From NCBI GenBank assembly GCA_026390075.1, contig JAPLGP010000053.1, positions 1 to 33,429 on the forward strand: a stretch of DNA of 33,429 bases, in the 5' to 3' direction. This stretch comes from Campylobacterales bacterium (lineage in GTDB: Bacteria > Campylobacterota > Campylobacteria > Campylobacterales > Sulfurimonadaceae). This document shows positions 25,039 through 33,066 of this stretch, one piece after another. The position numbers and the translations under genes were made by a program. The first letter of the stretch is position 1; each line of letters begins with the position of its first letter. The notes beneath the pieces are model-generated. The model did not search any database and was not told the origin of the DNA. It saw only the letters and a program-made list of their open reading frames with translations.

Positions 25039-26658
25039 CTATTCAGCGTTTAATGATGCTTGAACAAAAGCTAAAATAGATGGATTTGGAGTTTGAAGTC
25101 TTGATGTAAACTCTGGATGAAATTGAACACCTAAAAACCAAGGATGATTTTCAATTTCAACAGTTTCTATAAGTCCGTTTGATTCACCAGTAACTATCAT
25201 TCCAGCTTTTTCGAGTGCTTCGCGGTAAGTTGGATTTGCTTCATAACGGTGGCGATGTCTCTCAAATATAGTTTTAGCTCCACCATACGCTTTTCTCAAA
25301 ATAGAACCCTCTTTTGTATCGCAAGGATACTCTCCAAGTCTCAGTGTTCCGCCCATAGGAGATTTATGCGTACGAAGTTGTGTGTTTCCACTTTGGTCTA
25401 AAAAATTGTCTATGAGGTACACCATAGGATAAGGTGTCTTTTCATCAAACTCTATAGAATTTGCACCTTTATATCCAAGAACATTCCTAGCATATTCTAC
25501 AAGTGTTAATTGCATTCCAAGACAAATCCCAAGATAGGGAACTTTGTTAACACGAGCATATTCAATAGCGAGTATTTTACCTTCTACTCCACGGCTTCCA
25601 AATCCACCAGCAACTAAAACAGAATTACAATCTTTTAAAAGAGCTTCTGCACCTTTTTCTTCTATCTCTTCAGAATCAACCCAGCAAATTTCAACTCTTG
25701 TATCTAGGTGTGCACCACAGTGAATAAGTGATTCTGTTAAGGATTTATAAGCTTCTTTGAGTTGAAGATATTTTCCTACAAAACCTATAATTACTTTATT
25801 TTTTGGTTGAACTATTTTTTTAACAAGTGAATCCCAGACTTGCATATCAGGATTTAGCTCTCCTAAACCTAGTTCTTTGGAAATAGGTTTTAAGATATTT
25901 TGTCTTAAAAATGTAATAGGTATATCATAAATAGTCGCCGCGTCAAGTGCTTCTATAACGCAATCTGAGTGAACATCACAACTCATAGCAAGTTTTTTCT
26001 TAAATGTTTTTGGCAGTGCATTTTCACTTCTAGCAATAATCATCTGCGGAGTAATACCGATACGGCGGAGTTCTTGCACAGAGTGTTGCGTTGGTTTAGA
26101 TTTTAATTCACCTGCTGCCTTGATGTAAGGAATCAATGTAACATGGATAAAAAATGTACCTTCAACTTCATCATCATGTTTCATTTGACGAATTGCTTCC
26201 ATGAAAGGTAAACCTTCAATGTCACCAACTGTTCCGCCAAGTTCTACGACGAGGATGTCATGACCAACACCTGCCTCTTTTATTCGCTTCACTATTTCTC
26301 CGACGATGTGTGGAATAACCTGAATCGTTTGACCAAGATATCCGCCAGCTCGTTCTCGTTCGATTACACTTAAATAAACTTGACCAGTCGTAAAGTTACT
26401 AGATTTTAAAAAAGAAGTATCCAAATACCTTTCATAATTTCCAATGTCTAAGTCTGTTTCAGCTCCATCTTTTGTAACAAAGACTTCGCCATGTTCAAGC
26501 GGACTCATCGTTCCTGGGTCAACATTTATATAGGGGTCTATTTTTAACATTCCAACTTTTATGCCAGAGTGTTTAAGGAGTGTTCCAACACTAGCAGCCG
26601 TAATTCCTTTGCCAAGAGAACTTAAAACGCCACCGGTCACAAAAATGAATTTAGTCAT
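25039..26658 (-). CDS. pyrG: CTP synthase
   Basis: The start at 26658 ([18 protein letters not shown]) is chosen because it matches the CTP synthase N-terminus exactly and has GGAG seven bases upstream; an upstream ATG at 26694 would add 12 residues. The 539-residue product has the amidoligase domain (residues 1 to about 270) and a class I glutamine amidotransferase domain with GGFGSRG, the nucleophile loop LGICLGMQL and the QFHPEF histidine-glutamate pair. It makes CTP from UTP, glutamine and ATP. It is followed by recJ after eight bases. Confidence 0.97.
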   Translation of the reverse strand: MTKFIFVTGGVLSSLGKGITAASVGTLLKHSGIKVGMLKIDPYINVDPGTMSPLEHGEVFVTKDGAETDLDIGNYERYLDTSFLKSSNFTTGQVYLSVIERERAGGYLGQTIQVIPHIVGEIVKRIKEAGVGHDILVVELGGTVGDIEGLPFMEAIRQMKHDDEVEGTFFIHVTLIPYIKAAGELKSKPTQHSVQELRRIGITPQMIIARSENALPKTFKKKLAMSCDVHSDCVIEALDAATIYDIPITFLRQNILKPISKELGLGELNPDMQVWDSLVKKIVQPKNKVIIGFVGKYLQLKEAYKSLTESLIHCGAHLDTRVEICWVDSEEIEEKGAEALLKDCNSVLVAGGFGSRGVEGKILAIEYARVNKVPYLGICLGMQLTLVEYARNVLGYKGANSIEFDEKTPYPMVYLIDNFLDQSGNTQLRTHKSPMGGTLRLGEYPCDTKEGSILRKAYGGAKTIFERHRHRYEANPTYREALEKAGMIVTGESNGLIETVEIENHPWFLGVQFHPEFTSRLQTPNPSILAFVQASLNAE

Positions 26659-26693
26659 GTAAAAACTCCATAAATAGTTAAATAATAGATGCA

Positions 26694-26699
26694 ATTATA
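26694..26699 (-). promoter_or_regulatory. Probable -10 box for pyrG-recJ
   Basis: TATAAT on the minus strand (CTACTATAATTGC), 35 bases before the chosen pyrG ATG. No clear -35. Confidence 0.45.
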
Positions 26700-26753
26700 G
26701 TAGAAAATTACTTTTGAAGAGTTAAATTATGAAATTAGTTAGGGAGATTTTCT

Positions 26754-26764
26754 GGCATGTGGAA
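26754..26764 (+). repeat. GGCATGTGGAA dispersed motif, copy 12
   Basis: Exact copy in the divergent pyrG/antiporter intergenic region, outside any coding sequence. Confidence 0.85.
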
Positions 26765-26840
26765 AATACAAAAAGTAAATGTGTGTCATTTTAAACAGTG
26801 ATGTTTTGGAAAATTTATTATAATATATAGATTGATTATA

Positions 26841-26846
26841 TATAAT
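26841..26846 (+). promoter_or_regulatory. Probable -10 box for the antiporter gene
   Basis: TATAAT in a very AT-rich stretch, 34 bases before the antiporter ATG; another TATAAT is at 26819-26824. Neither has a good -35. Confidence 0.4.
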
Positions 26847-26880
26847 GTAGAGATATAGTAAAAGATGGGAAAGATTAAGT

Positions 26881-28500
26881 ATGGAATACACACTTCTTTA
26901 TATAATTATGGCTTTGGGTATCTCGATAGTTATAAATATTTTTTTAAGGCGTTTAGGAATTTCCCAGATTATAGGCTACATTTTTACAGGTACGATTATC
27001 GCCTATGCTTTTGATTTAAGAGCTGTTAGTAATTCGCATATTTTAGGGCTTGTCGGTGAGTTTGGTATAGTTTTTTTGATGTTTACTATCGGGCTTGAAA
27101 TATCTTTAGCGAAGATGGGTACGATGAAAAAAGAGATATTTGGCAATGGACTTATGCAGGTTAGTTTAACTGCTGCAGTTGTTTATATTGTTAGTTATCA
27201 TCTTTATAATCTTGATGTAAAATCATCTTTAATAATCTCTCTGGCTTTTGCACTCTCCTCGACAGCAGTTGTTTTGAGCCACTTAAAAAGTTCAAAAGAA
27301 ATATATACTCCTTATGGACAAAAAGCAACTGGAATACTTATATTTCAAGATATTGCTGTTATCCCTATCTTGATTCTTATGACGGTACTAACCAATGAAG
27401 GAAATGAAAGTATTTATGTAATTTTGCAAGATACTTTTTTAAGTGCAATCTTTGTTTTTGGGCTTTTGTTTATTGCTGGAAAAAAACTTATGACATGGCT
27501 TTTACACTTTTCTTCTTCATCAAAACTGGATGAACTTTTTATGGGTTCAGTTTTATTTATAGTCGTTAGTGCATCACTTTTGGCACACTACATGGGTTTT
27601 AGTTATTCTTTAGGTGCTTTTGTAGCTGGGATGATTATCGCCGAGACAAAATACCACCATAAAGTTGAATCCGATATCGCACCTTTTAAAGATTTATTGC
27701 TTGGAACTTTTTTTGTGGTCGTTGGTATGAAAATAGATATAGCGCTTTTTATAGAAAATTTAGGATTAGTAATAGGACTATTTTTTATTGTATTGGCTCT
27801 AAAAACAGCAATTATGTATGTATTATTGAGGTTTACTTCTTCAAAAACAACTGCTCTAAAAACAGCTTTGGCACTTTCTCAGGTAGGTGAATTTTCTTTT
27901 GTTATTTTTGCCGTTGCTAGTGCTGGTGGTTTGCTTGATGATAGTTTGGCTCAATTTTTAGTACTTGTTGTAATTTTTTCTATGGTCGTTACCCCATTTT
28001 TTATCACTAGAATCAATGAAATAGTAGAATTTTTTATAAAAGAGAAAGATACGGTAACAGATATTTCATTTTTAACTACTAAAAAGAATCATGTTGTAGT
28101 GTGTGGATATAGTATCATAGGAAAATTTGTTGCGATGCAACTTGATGAACTTGATGCTCCGTATGTGATAATAGATAATAGCCATAAACATGTAGAAGAG
28201 GCTTTTTTAGATGGGAGAGAGGTTTATTTGGGAGATATGTCAAAACTCGCAATTTTAAATGCTTTGCATGTAGAAGATGCAGCGGCTGTTATAGTTACAC
28301 TTGATAATCTGGAGAAAAAACGGCTTATTTGTGAAACCGTTTTACAACATACAAAAAATGTAAATCTCATTGTAAAAGTTGTTTCTTTGGAAGAAAAAGA
28401 GGCATTAGCGGATTTAGATGTCACCGTAATTGTGGATGGAAAACTTGAAGTAGCGAGAGTTTTAGTCGAGAGAATGCTTACCTGCCAACTACAATATTAA
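26881..28500 (+). CDS. Cation:proton antiporter, KefB type with RCK_N domain
   Basis: The 539-residue protein has about 11-12 membrane helices (residues 1-380) of the CPA2/NhaP-like Na+/H+ exchanger fold, including the conserved FTIGLEISL and FALSSTAVVLSHL segments. A cytoplasmic RCK_N/TrkA-N domain starts near residue 402 (HVVVCGYSIIGKFVAMQL), with the later acidic position D in VIIDN expected for NAD binding. It probably exports potassium or sodium in exchange for protons under nucleotide control. It stands alone on the plus strand, divergent from pyrG. No KefF/KefG ancillary gene is adjacent. Confidence 0.88.
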   Translation: MEYTLLYIIMALGISIVINIFLRRLGISQIIGYIFTGTIIAYAFDLRAVSNSHILGLVGEFGIVFLMFTIGLEISLAKMGTMKKEIFGNGLMQVSLTAAVVYIVSYHLYNLDVKSSLIISLAFALSSTAVVLSHLKSSKEIYTPYGQKATGILIFQDIAVIPILILMTVLTNEGNESIYVILQDTFLSAIFVFGLLFIAGKKLMTWLLHFSSSSKLDELFMGSVLFIVVSASLLAHYMGFSYSLGAFVAGMIIAETKYHHKVESDIAPFKDLLLGTFFVVVGMKIDIALFIENLGLVIGLFFIVLALKTAIMYVLLRFTSSKTTALKTALALSQVGEFSFVIFAVASAGGLLDDSLAQFLVLVVIFSMVVTPFFITRINEIVEFFIKEKDTVTDISFLTTKKNHVVVCGYSIIGKFVAMQLDELDAPYVIIDNSHKHVEEAFLDGREVYLGDMSKLAILNALHVEDAAAVIVTLDNLEKKRLICETVLQHTKNVNLIVKVVSLEEKEALADLDVTVIVDGKLEVARVLVERMLTCQLQY

Positions 28501-28530
28501 TACTATATTGTAAAATTGATGCTACAATAT
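28490..28530. promoter_or_regulatory. Three TACAATAT repeats before the flagellin gene
   Basis: TACAATAT occurs at 28490-28497 and 28523-28530 as direct copies and at 28505-28512 inverted (ATATTGTA). The first two form an eight-bp stem with a seven-base loop. They may be an operator or a hairpin ending the antiporter transcript; I see no clear sigma-28 or sigma-54 promoter. Confidence 0.4.
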
Positions 28531-28565
28531 GAGCATAAAGATTATTCCAAATGAAAGGATTTATC

Positions 28566-29396
28566 ATGAGTTTTTCAATTAACACAAACATAGCGTCAGC
28601 GAATGCTAATGTACATTCTAATGCTGCAAATAGTGGAATAAGTAAAAGTTTATCTTCACTCGCGTCAGGTTCTAATTTAAATAGTGCATCGTTTGATGCC
28701 GCAGGGCTTTCTATTGCTAATAAACTCTCAGCCCATGTTTCAGGTTTAGGTCAAGCGATAATGAATGCTAATGATAGTATCGGAATGCTTCAAGTAGCAG
28801 ATGGAGCGCTTAGCGGATATAACGACAATATGGATAGAGTGAGAGTTTTAACTCTACAGGCTTCCAATGGCACAATGAGCGATGATGATAGAGGGGCTAT
28901 TCAAAAAGAGATAGATGGTTTACTTAAATCATCAGATGATATAGCAAAATCTACAAGTTTTAATGGAATTAAGTTGCTTGATGGTTCTGGCGGAAGTTTT
29001 GGCAATGGCACTTTTGTAACACAAACAGGTGCGGATGGTGGAGTTACTCAAAGTGTAAAACTTGGAGATGCTAAAGTTGCATCTTTGGTTGGAACCGTTG
29101 ATGTTACAACACAGGCAAGTGCATTAAGTGCGATAGATACTGTAGATAATGCTAAAAGTAAGATAGGTGATATCCGTTCTACAATAGGGGCATCACAAAA
29201 TCAACTTGAATCAACGATTAGAAATATATCGGTAACACAACTCAATTCTGCCTCTGCTGAGTCACAAATGAGTGATGTTGATTTTGCGGCTGAGAGTGCA
29301 AACTTTTCACAAAAAAGTATGTCTGCTCAAATAGGTTCATTTGTTCAAAGTCAAGCCAATGCAAATGCTTCAAATGTTTTGGGATTACTGCGTTAA
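28566..29396 (+). CDS. Short flagellin
   Basis: The start at 28566 (MSFSINTNIASANAN) is preferred over the ATG at 28551 because AAAGGA is seven bases upstream and it matches the flagellin N-terminus. The 276-residue protein has the conserved D0/D1 N-terminal region (residues 1 to about 140, with SFDAAGLSIANKL and GMLQVADGAL) and C-terminal region (from about 200, ending QANASNVLGLLR), with only about 60 residues between. It lacks the large D2/D3 domains, so it would form a thin filament surface. It has no signal peptide and is exported by the FliI-powered system, with FliW as chaperone; both are encoded in the window. A strong terminator follows. Confidence 0.92.
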   Translation: MSFSINTNIASANANVHSNAANSGISKSLSSLASGSNLNSASFDAAGLSIANKLSAHVSGLGQAIMNANDSIGMLQVADGALSGYNDNMDRVRVLTLQASNGTMSDDDRGAIQKEIDGLLKSSDDIAKSTSFNGIKLLDGSGGSFGNGTFVTQTGADGGVTQSVKLGDAKVASLVGTVDVTTQASALSAIDTVDNAKSKIGDIRSTIGASQNQLESTIRNISVTQLNSASAESQMSDVDFAAESANFSQKSMSAQIGSFVQSQANANASNVLGLLR

Positions 29397-29409
29397 AAAC
29401 ATAAAAAAT

Positions 29410-29446
29410 AAAGAGAGCTATTTTTTGCTCTCATTATTCTCTCTTT
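29410..29446. terminator. Bidirectional terminator between flagellin and pyrE
   Basis: GAGAGC (29413-29418) pairs with GCTCTC (29427-29432); a longer alternative pairs AAAGAGAG (29410-29417) with CTCTCTTT (29439-29446). On the minus strand the hairpin is followed by TTTATTTTTTAT, a good U-tract for pyrE; the plus side is also T-rich. Confidence 0.75.
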
Positions 29447-29453
29447 CTTAAGA

Positions 29454-30062
29454 TTAATTCCCTCTTGAGCCAGGTTTAATGGCCTCACTACCATCTTTAC
29501 ATAGTGGACAAGTATCAGGAGAATGTATTTCAAATGTAAAATCTTCCAATGCAAAAAATGGAATATCTTGAGGCAGTTTACAGTTTGCTTTTGTCACAAG
29601 ATTGCTATTTTCGCGTTTACAAAAACCACGGTTTGCTAATGCTGCAACACCGACAATTACACCGCCAAGACTTTTTACAACGCGTGCCGCTTCCATTGCA
29701 GAACCACCAGTTGTTATGATGTCTTCGCACATTAAAACTCTTTCGCCCTCTTTGATTTCAAATCCACGACGAATACTCATTTCGCCATTGACTCTCTCAG
29801 CAAAAATTGAACGACAATCAAGTGCTTGTGCTAGAGCAAAGCCAGCTATCAAACCACCAAGCGCAGGAGCGCAAACTGTATCAATTTTAAGTCCACTCGC
29901 TCTGATTTGCTTTGCAAGTTCATCCGCAAGTAGTTTCACAGTTTTAGGGTCTTCCAACACTTTTGCAGATTGAAGATAATACTGTGAATGATTTCCAGAG
30001 CTTAATTTAAAATGCCCTTCTAAAAGAGCATCTGCATCCATATATATTTCTTTTATATCCAT
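29454..30062 (-). CDS. pyrE: Orotate phosphoribosyltransferase
   Basis: The 202-residue protein has the PRPP-binding loop [17 protein letters not shown] and the N-terminal [16 protein letters not shown] motif of PyrE. It joins orotate and PRPP to give OMP in pyrimidine synthesis and acts as a dimer. The tail has a C-P-L-C pair ([20 protein letters not shown]) that may bind metal, as seen in some longer PyrE proteins. It follows frr, with a 58-base gap filled by a perfect inverted pair of the dispersed motif. Confidence 0.96.
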   Translation of the reverse strand: MDIKEIYMDADALLEGHFKLSSGNHSQYYLQSAKVLEDPKTVKLLADELAKQIRASGLKIDTVCAPALGGLIAGFALAQALDCRSIFAERVNGEMSIRRGFEIKEGERVLMCEDIITTGGSAMEAARVVKSLGGVIVGVAALANRGFCKRENSNLVTKANCKLPQDIPFFALEDFTFEIHSPDTCPLCKDGSEAIKPGSRGN

Positions 30063-30084
30063 GATTTATTCCTTCGTTTCGCAT

Positions 30085-30095
30085 TTCCACATGCC
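30085..30095 (-). repeat. GGCATGTGGAA dispersed motif, copy 13
   Basis: Exact copy; left arm of the frr/pyrE hairpin. Confidence 0.85.
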
Positions 30096-30102
30096 AAAGC
30101 TT

Positions 30103-30113
30103 GGCATGTGGAA
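30103..30113 (+). repeat. GGCATGTGGAA dispersed motif, copy 14
   Basis: Exact copy; right arm of the frr/pyrE hairpin. Confidence 0.85.
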
Positions 30114-30120
30114 ATAAAAA

Positions 30121-30678
30121 TTATACTTTTAAAATTTCCACTTCTTTATCTTTGAGTATTTGTTCAATATTTACTGAATATTTATCTGTAGTTTTTTGAA
30201 TGGCTTCCTGCGCTGACTTTGATTCATCTTCAGTTATCAATTTATCTTTTTCAAGTTTTTTGATTTTATCGTTTGCATTTTTTCTATCATTTCTAAGAGA
30301 TATTTTAGCGTGTTCGCCCATCCCTTTCATCTGCTTTACAGACTCTTTTCTCTGTTCTACTGTCATGGCAGGAAAAAATAGTTTTATTTGTATGCCATCA
30401 TTGTTTGGATTTGCTCCTACATTTGCTTTAGAAATAGCACTATCTATCGCAGACAAAAGGTTTTTTTCCCAAGGATTAATTACGATTGTAGTTGCATCCG
30501 TTGCTATAATCGAACCTACTTGGTCAAGGGCAGTCATAGTGCCATAGTAGTCAACTTTGACATTGTCCAAAACTGAAGTAGTAATCTTACCAGTTCTAAG
30601 TGTTTTAAAATCTCTTAGCATGTGGTTTATGCTTAATTGCATTTTTGTTTCGCATTCGCTATATATTTCATTTAGCAT
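30121..30678 (-). CDS. frr: Ribosome recycling factor
   Basis: The 185-residue protein matches RRF over its whole length: FKTLRTGKITTSVLDNVKVDYYG in domain I, NDGIQIKLFFPAMTVEQRKE, and the C-terminal coiled helices ending KDKEVEILKV. With EF-G it splits the ribosome after termination. Length is standard. It is followed on the same strand by pyrE. GGAAAAAAAA-type purine-rich sequence precedes the ATG. Confidence 0.97.
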   Translation of the reverse strand: MLNEIYSECETKMQLSINHMLRDFKTLRTGKITTSVLDNVKVDYYGTMTALDQVGSIIATDATTIVINPWEKNLLSAIDSAISKANVGANPNNDGIQIKLFFPAMTVEQRKESVKQMKGMGEHAKISLRNDRKNANDKIKKLEKDKLITEDESKSAQEAIQKTTDKYSVNIEQILKDKEVEILKV

Positions 30679-30773
30679 TTTTTTTCCTTGAATAAATAAT
30701 TGTGTAATTGTAGCAAGAAATATTTTAATTGATATAAAAGTGATTTTGTTGATAGTGGCATGTGGAGTTAAAT

Positions 30774-30800
30774 AAATAGTTGCAAAAGATGCAACTATTT
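30774..30800 (-). terminator. Terminator overlapping the secG stop codon
   Basis: A ten-bp perfect stem (30774-30783 AAATAGTTGC with 30791-30800, loop of seven) contains the secG TAG stop. AU-rich sequence follows on the minus strand. A one-mismatch dispersed motif (30757-30767) lies just beyond. Confidence 0.6.
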
Positions 30801-31151
30801 TGTACTGTTTTGTTCAGTCGTAGTGTTTAATTCTTTGTTTGACATAGGTACTGTTTCCACCTTAGCAGCGGGTGCTACAATATTCGTTGTTTCTACAAGA
30901 GTATCGATGACAGAAGCATTTTTTGATTGAGAGTATAAGTAACCAAGAACAATTGTATTGATTACAAATAAAAATCCTATGATGAAAGTAGCTTTTGCCA
31001 AGAAACTAGCAGGACCTTTTGCTCCAAACACAGACTCATTTGAGCCACTATATGCACCAAGACCTATGCTTGAGCTTTTTTGTAATAGTACTGCTATCAC
31101 GATGATTACAACTAAAACAATTTGTACAATAAGTAAAAAACTAGTTGTCAT
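30795..31151 (-). CDS. secG: Preprotein translocase subunit SecG
   Basis: The 118-residue protein has two membrane helices (about 4-22 and 52-72) joined by the SecG loop VLLQKSSSIGLGAYSGSNES. It is an accessory subunit of the SecYEG channel in the inner membrane. The C-terminal tail, after residue 80, is soluble, rich in T, N and V, and longer than the E. coli tail. It stands alone, divergent from the methyltransferase gene, ahead of a terminator that overlaps its stop. Confidence 0.94.
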   Translation of the reverse strand: MTTSFLLIVQIVLVVIIVIAVLLQKSSSIGLGAYSGSNESVFGAKGPASFLAKATFIIGFLFVINTIVLGYLYSQSKNASVIDTLVETTNIVAPAAKVETVPMSNKELNTTTEQNSTK

Positions 31152-31181
31152 TTATTAATTCCTAAATATAAAAAGTTGCGA

Positions 31182-31209
31182 ATTATATCTAAAAAAAGTA
31201 AGATTACAA
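31182..31209 (-). promoter_or_regulatory. Probable secG promoter
   Basis: Minus strand: -35 TTGTAA (31209-31204), 16-base spacer, -10 TATAAT (31187-31182), 31 bases before the secG ATG. Confidence 0.5.
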
Positions 31210-31216
31210 AATAGGG

Positions 31217-31222
31217 TATAAT
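31217..31222 (+). promoter_or_regulatory. Probable -10 box for the BioC-like gene
   Basis: TATAAT (AGGGTATAATTTT) on the plus strand, back to back with the secG promoter, 38 bases before the ATG at 31260. Confidence 0.45.
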
Positions 31223-31259
31223 TTTGAAAAAATAGAGTGTCTCGTTGGTTGTAAACAAA

Positions 31260-31964
31260 ATGAAAATAAGCTCAGAATTTTCTAAATATGCCATACAATA
31301 TGGCTCTAATAATGTTATACAAAATAAAGTTATAAAGAAATTACTTCAAAAAGTATCATATAAACCTAAATATATTTTGGATTTAGGTTGTGGCAGTGGA
31401 GCATTATGTAAAAATATAGATTGGGATTATGAGTATTTTTGTGGAGTTGATTTTGCACAAGGCATGTTAGAATTACATCCAAAATCAAATAAAATAGCTT
31501 GTGTACATGGTAACTTTAATGATATAAACTTTTTTCAAACTCTTTTAAAAGATAGATTTGATTCTATTTTCTCAGCTTCAGCTCTACAGTGGGCAGAAAA
31601 TTTAGAAGAAGTGTTTCATAATATCAAACTTTTAAATGCACCTATAGCTTTGGCTATTTTTACTGCAAATACTTTTAAAACTTTAAATCAAACAGCGTCA
31701 TTAAAGCCATTGCTTAGAACAGTTAATGAAGTTAATGAACTTCAAAAAAAATATTTTGAAGCAGAATTTGAAGTAGTTGAGTATAAACTTGAGTTTGAAT
31801 CAACCCGAGATTTATTTAGATATATAAAACAAAGCGGCGTAAGTGGCTCGAGAAAAGTTTTAGATTACAAGCAGACAAAACAACTTATGAGAGAATACCC
31901 GATGAATTATCTTGAATTTGAAGTAGTATTTATCACTTCTAAAATGGAGTCGCTCTTAGTTTGA
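31260..31964 (+). CDS. BioC-like SAM-dependent methyltransferase
   Basis: The ATG at 31260 gives 234 residues starting MKISSEFSKYAIQYG; a TTG at 31245 would add five. SAM binding is shown by ILDLGCGSGALCKNI and the acidic end of strand 2 in CGVDFAQGML. SASALQWAENLEEVF matches the conserved NxAxQW segment of BioC, the malonyl-ACP O-methyltransferase that starts biotin synthesis, and FSKYAxQY also fits. No other bio genes are nearby, so bioC is probable but not certain. It ends nine bases inside the convergent ThiD2-like gene. Confidence 0.75.
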   Translation: MKISSEFSKYAIQYGSNNVIQNKVIKKLLQKVSYKPKYILDLGCGSGALCKNIDWDYEYFCGVDFAQGMLELHPKSNKIACVHGNFNDINFFQTLLKDRFDSIFSASALQWAENLEEVFHNIKLLNAPIALAIFTANTFKTLNQTASLKPLLRTVNEVNELQKKYFEAEFEVVEYKLEFESTRDLFRYIKQSGVSGSRKVLDYKQTKQLMREYPMNYLEFEVVFITSKMESLLV

Positions 31965-32372
31965 TTTAGAGCTTAGCATAACTTCTTTTTCAAGAGTATA
32001 AAGTTCATATCGTATATGTTTGAAGTTTTCACTATGAGTGGTATTCTGAAGTTTAAAAAGTTCTTCTAAAACTCTTGAAGACTCCTGTGCTCTTTTAAAA
32101 TTAGCAGTAATTACGCTGTTTATATCACTACGATTCAGTTCATTTTTTGTAGTTGGACGAAGAACATCATTTACACTATCACGATGTTGCAATAACAATT
32201 CTTGCTCTTCAATGCGGGATTTGTGTCTTAGTTGTTTTAGTTTAGAAGATAGTTCTTTGTTATTGTTTAGATATCTCATAATATCTTCAACGACTCGTAT
32301 TCCCTCTTTAAGACGGTTGAGGTTTGCATCAATCACCCGAAAAAGTTCGGGTGAGATTTCTTTAGTCGTCAT
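31956..32372 (-). CDS. ThiD2-like / thiamine-phosphate synthase-associated protein
   Basis: The start at 32372 (MTTKEISPELFRVIDANLNR) has GGAAG four bases upstream; an ATG at 32390 would add six. The 138-residue protein is all-helical and contains RVIDANLNRLKEGIRVVEDI, then LKQLRHKSRI, the hallmark of the ThiD2 domain often fused to ThiE. ThiD2 has been reported to phosphorylate hydroxymethylpyrimidine phosphate in thiamine synthesis. Here it is free-standing. The ATG lies inside the end of the BI-1 family gene (11-base overlap), so it is translationally coupled to it. Function is family-based inference. Confidence 0.75.
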   Translation of the reverse strand: MTTKEISPELFRVIDANLNRLKEGIRVVEDIMRYLNNNKELSSKLKQLRHKSRIEEQELLLQHRDSVNDVLRPTTKNELNRSDINSVITANFKRAQESSRVLEELFKLQNTTHSENFKHIRYELYTLEKEVMLSSKSN

Positions 32373-33066
32373 TGCTTCCAAAAATACCAAACAACTGTAA
32401 TAAAGCAGTGAAGATATTTAAAAAGTCAAGATAAAGTGCAATTGCACCATCAATCGGAGTTTCATATGAGCCATTCATAATATTTTGAGTATCAAAAATT
32501 ACTAATATGCTAAAAAGTACAACTACAGCCCCAGAGATAATAACATGTAAAATAGGATTACCTAAAAATATATTGATAATCGAAAAACCAATAATTACAA
32601 ATAAAGCAATCATTAATGGTTTGCCATAACTTGTAAAATCTTTAGTTGTTTTAATGGCATAAAAACTCATAGCACCAAACACAACAGAAGTCATTGCAAA
32701 AGCATTTCCGATGATAGTTCCGCCACCACTCATTCCAAGAGTACGAGATAGTAGAGGTGCAATCATTAGTCCTGTCATAAAGACAAAGCCAAACATTACT
32801 GCGAGATTAATACCTGGCTTGTGTTTAACAAAGTGTAAGCCTATCAATAAGCCTATTTCTAAGGCAAATAGTGGCCATGTGTATGCTGCAATAGTCGCAG
32901 CCATTGGCACACCAACATACGCGCCTACTGCACCAGCCATCATTGAAGCAGCAAATAGTTTATATGTTTCTTTTACAAAAGAAATTATTTGTGTATCACT
33001 TTTAGAAGCATTTTCATAAGCAAAAGAGTTTCCTCTCGCGTAATCACGATCATATAGTCCCATCAT
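32362..33066 (-). CDS. Bax inhibitor-1 / YccA family membrane protein
   Basis: The 234-residue protein has an N-terminal tail (GLYDRDYARGN) and seven predicted membrane helices from about residue 30, ending with the BI-1 signature pattern VIFDTQNIMNG and ALYLDFLNIFTALLQLFGIF. Family members are pH-sensitive calcium leak channels or regulators of the FtsH protease (YccA). ATG at 33063 has better spacing to AAGGA than the adjacent ATG at 33066. The ThiD2-like gene overlaps its end. Confidence 0.92.
   Translation of the reverse strand: MMGLYDRDYARGNSFAYENASKSDTQIISFVKETYKLFAASMMAGAVGAYVGVPMAATIAAYTWPLFALEIGLLIGLHFVKHKPGINLAVMFGFVFMTGLMIAPLLSRTLGMSGGGTIIGNAFAMTSVVFGAMSFYAIKTTKDFTSYGKPLMIALFVIIGFSIINIFLGNPILHVIISGAVVVLFSILVIFDTQNIMNGSYETPIDGAIALYLDFLNIFTALLQLFGIFGSNDD

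Larger units (their letters stand above)
30083..30115. terminator. Hairpin made of two exact inverted dispersed motifs
   Basis: A 15-bp perfect stem (arms 30083-30097 and 30101-30115) made of TTCCACATGCC and GGCATGTGGAA lies between frr and pyrE. No U-run follows on the minus strand, so it may attenuate or process the frr-pyrE transcript and not fully stop it. Confidence 0.6.

Noticed and set aside
4179-30113. The repeated 11-mer as a CRISPR array or transposon end
   Set aside because: Copies are 8 to more than 5,000 bases apart, in both orientations, inside conserved genes, with no spacer pattern, no transposase gene and no target duplication.
4179-30113. The repeated 11-mer as a Chi or FtsK-orienting (KOPS-type) site
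   Set aside because: Those motifs favour one strand; here orientation is balanced seven to seven. A whole-genome count could reopen this.
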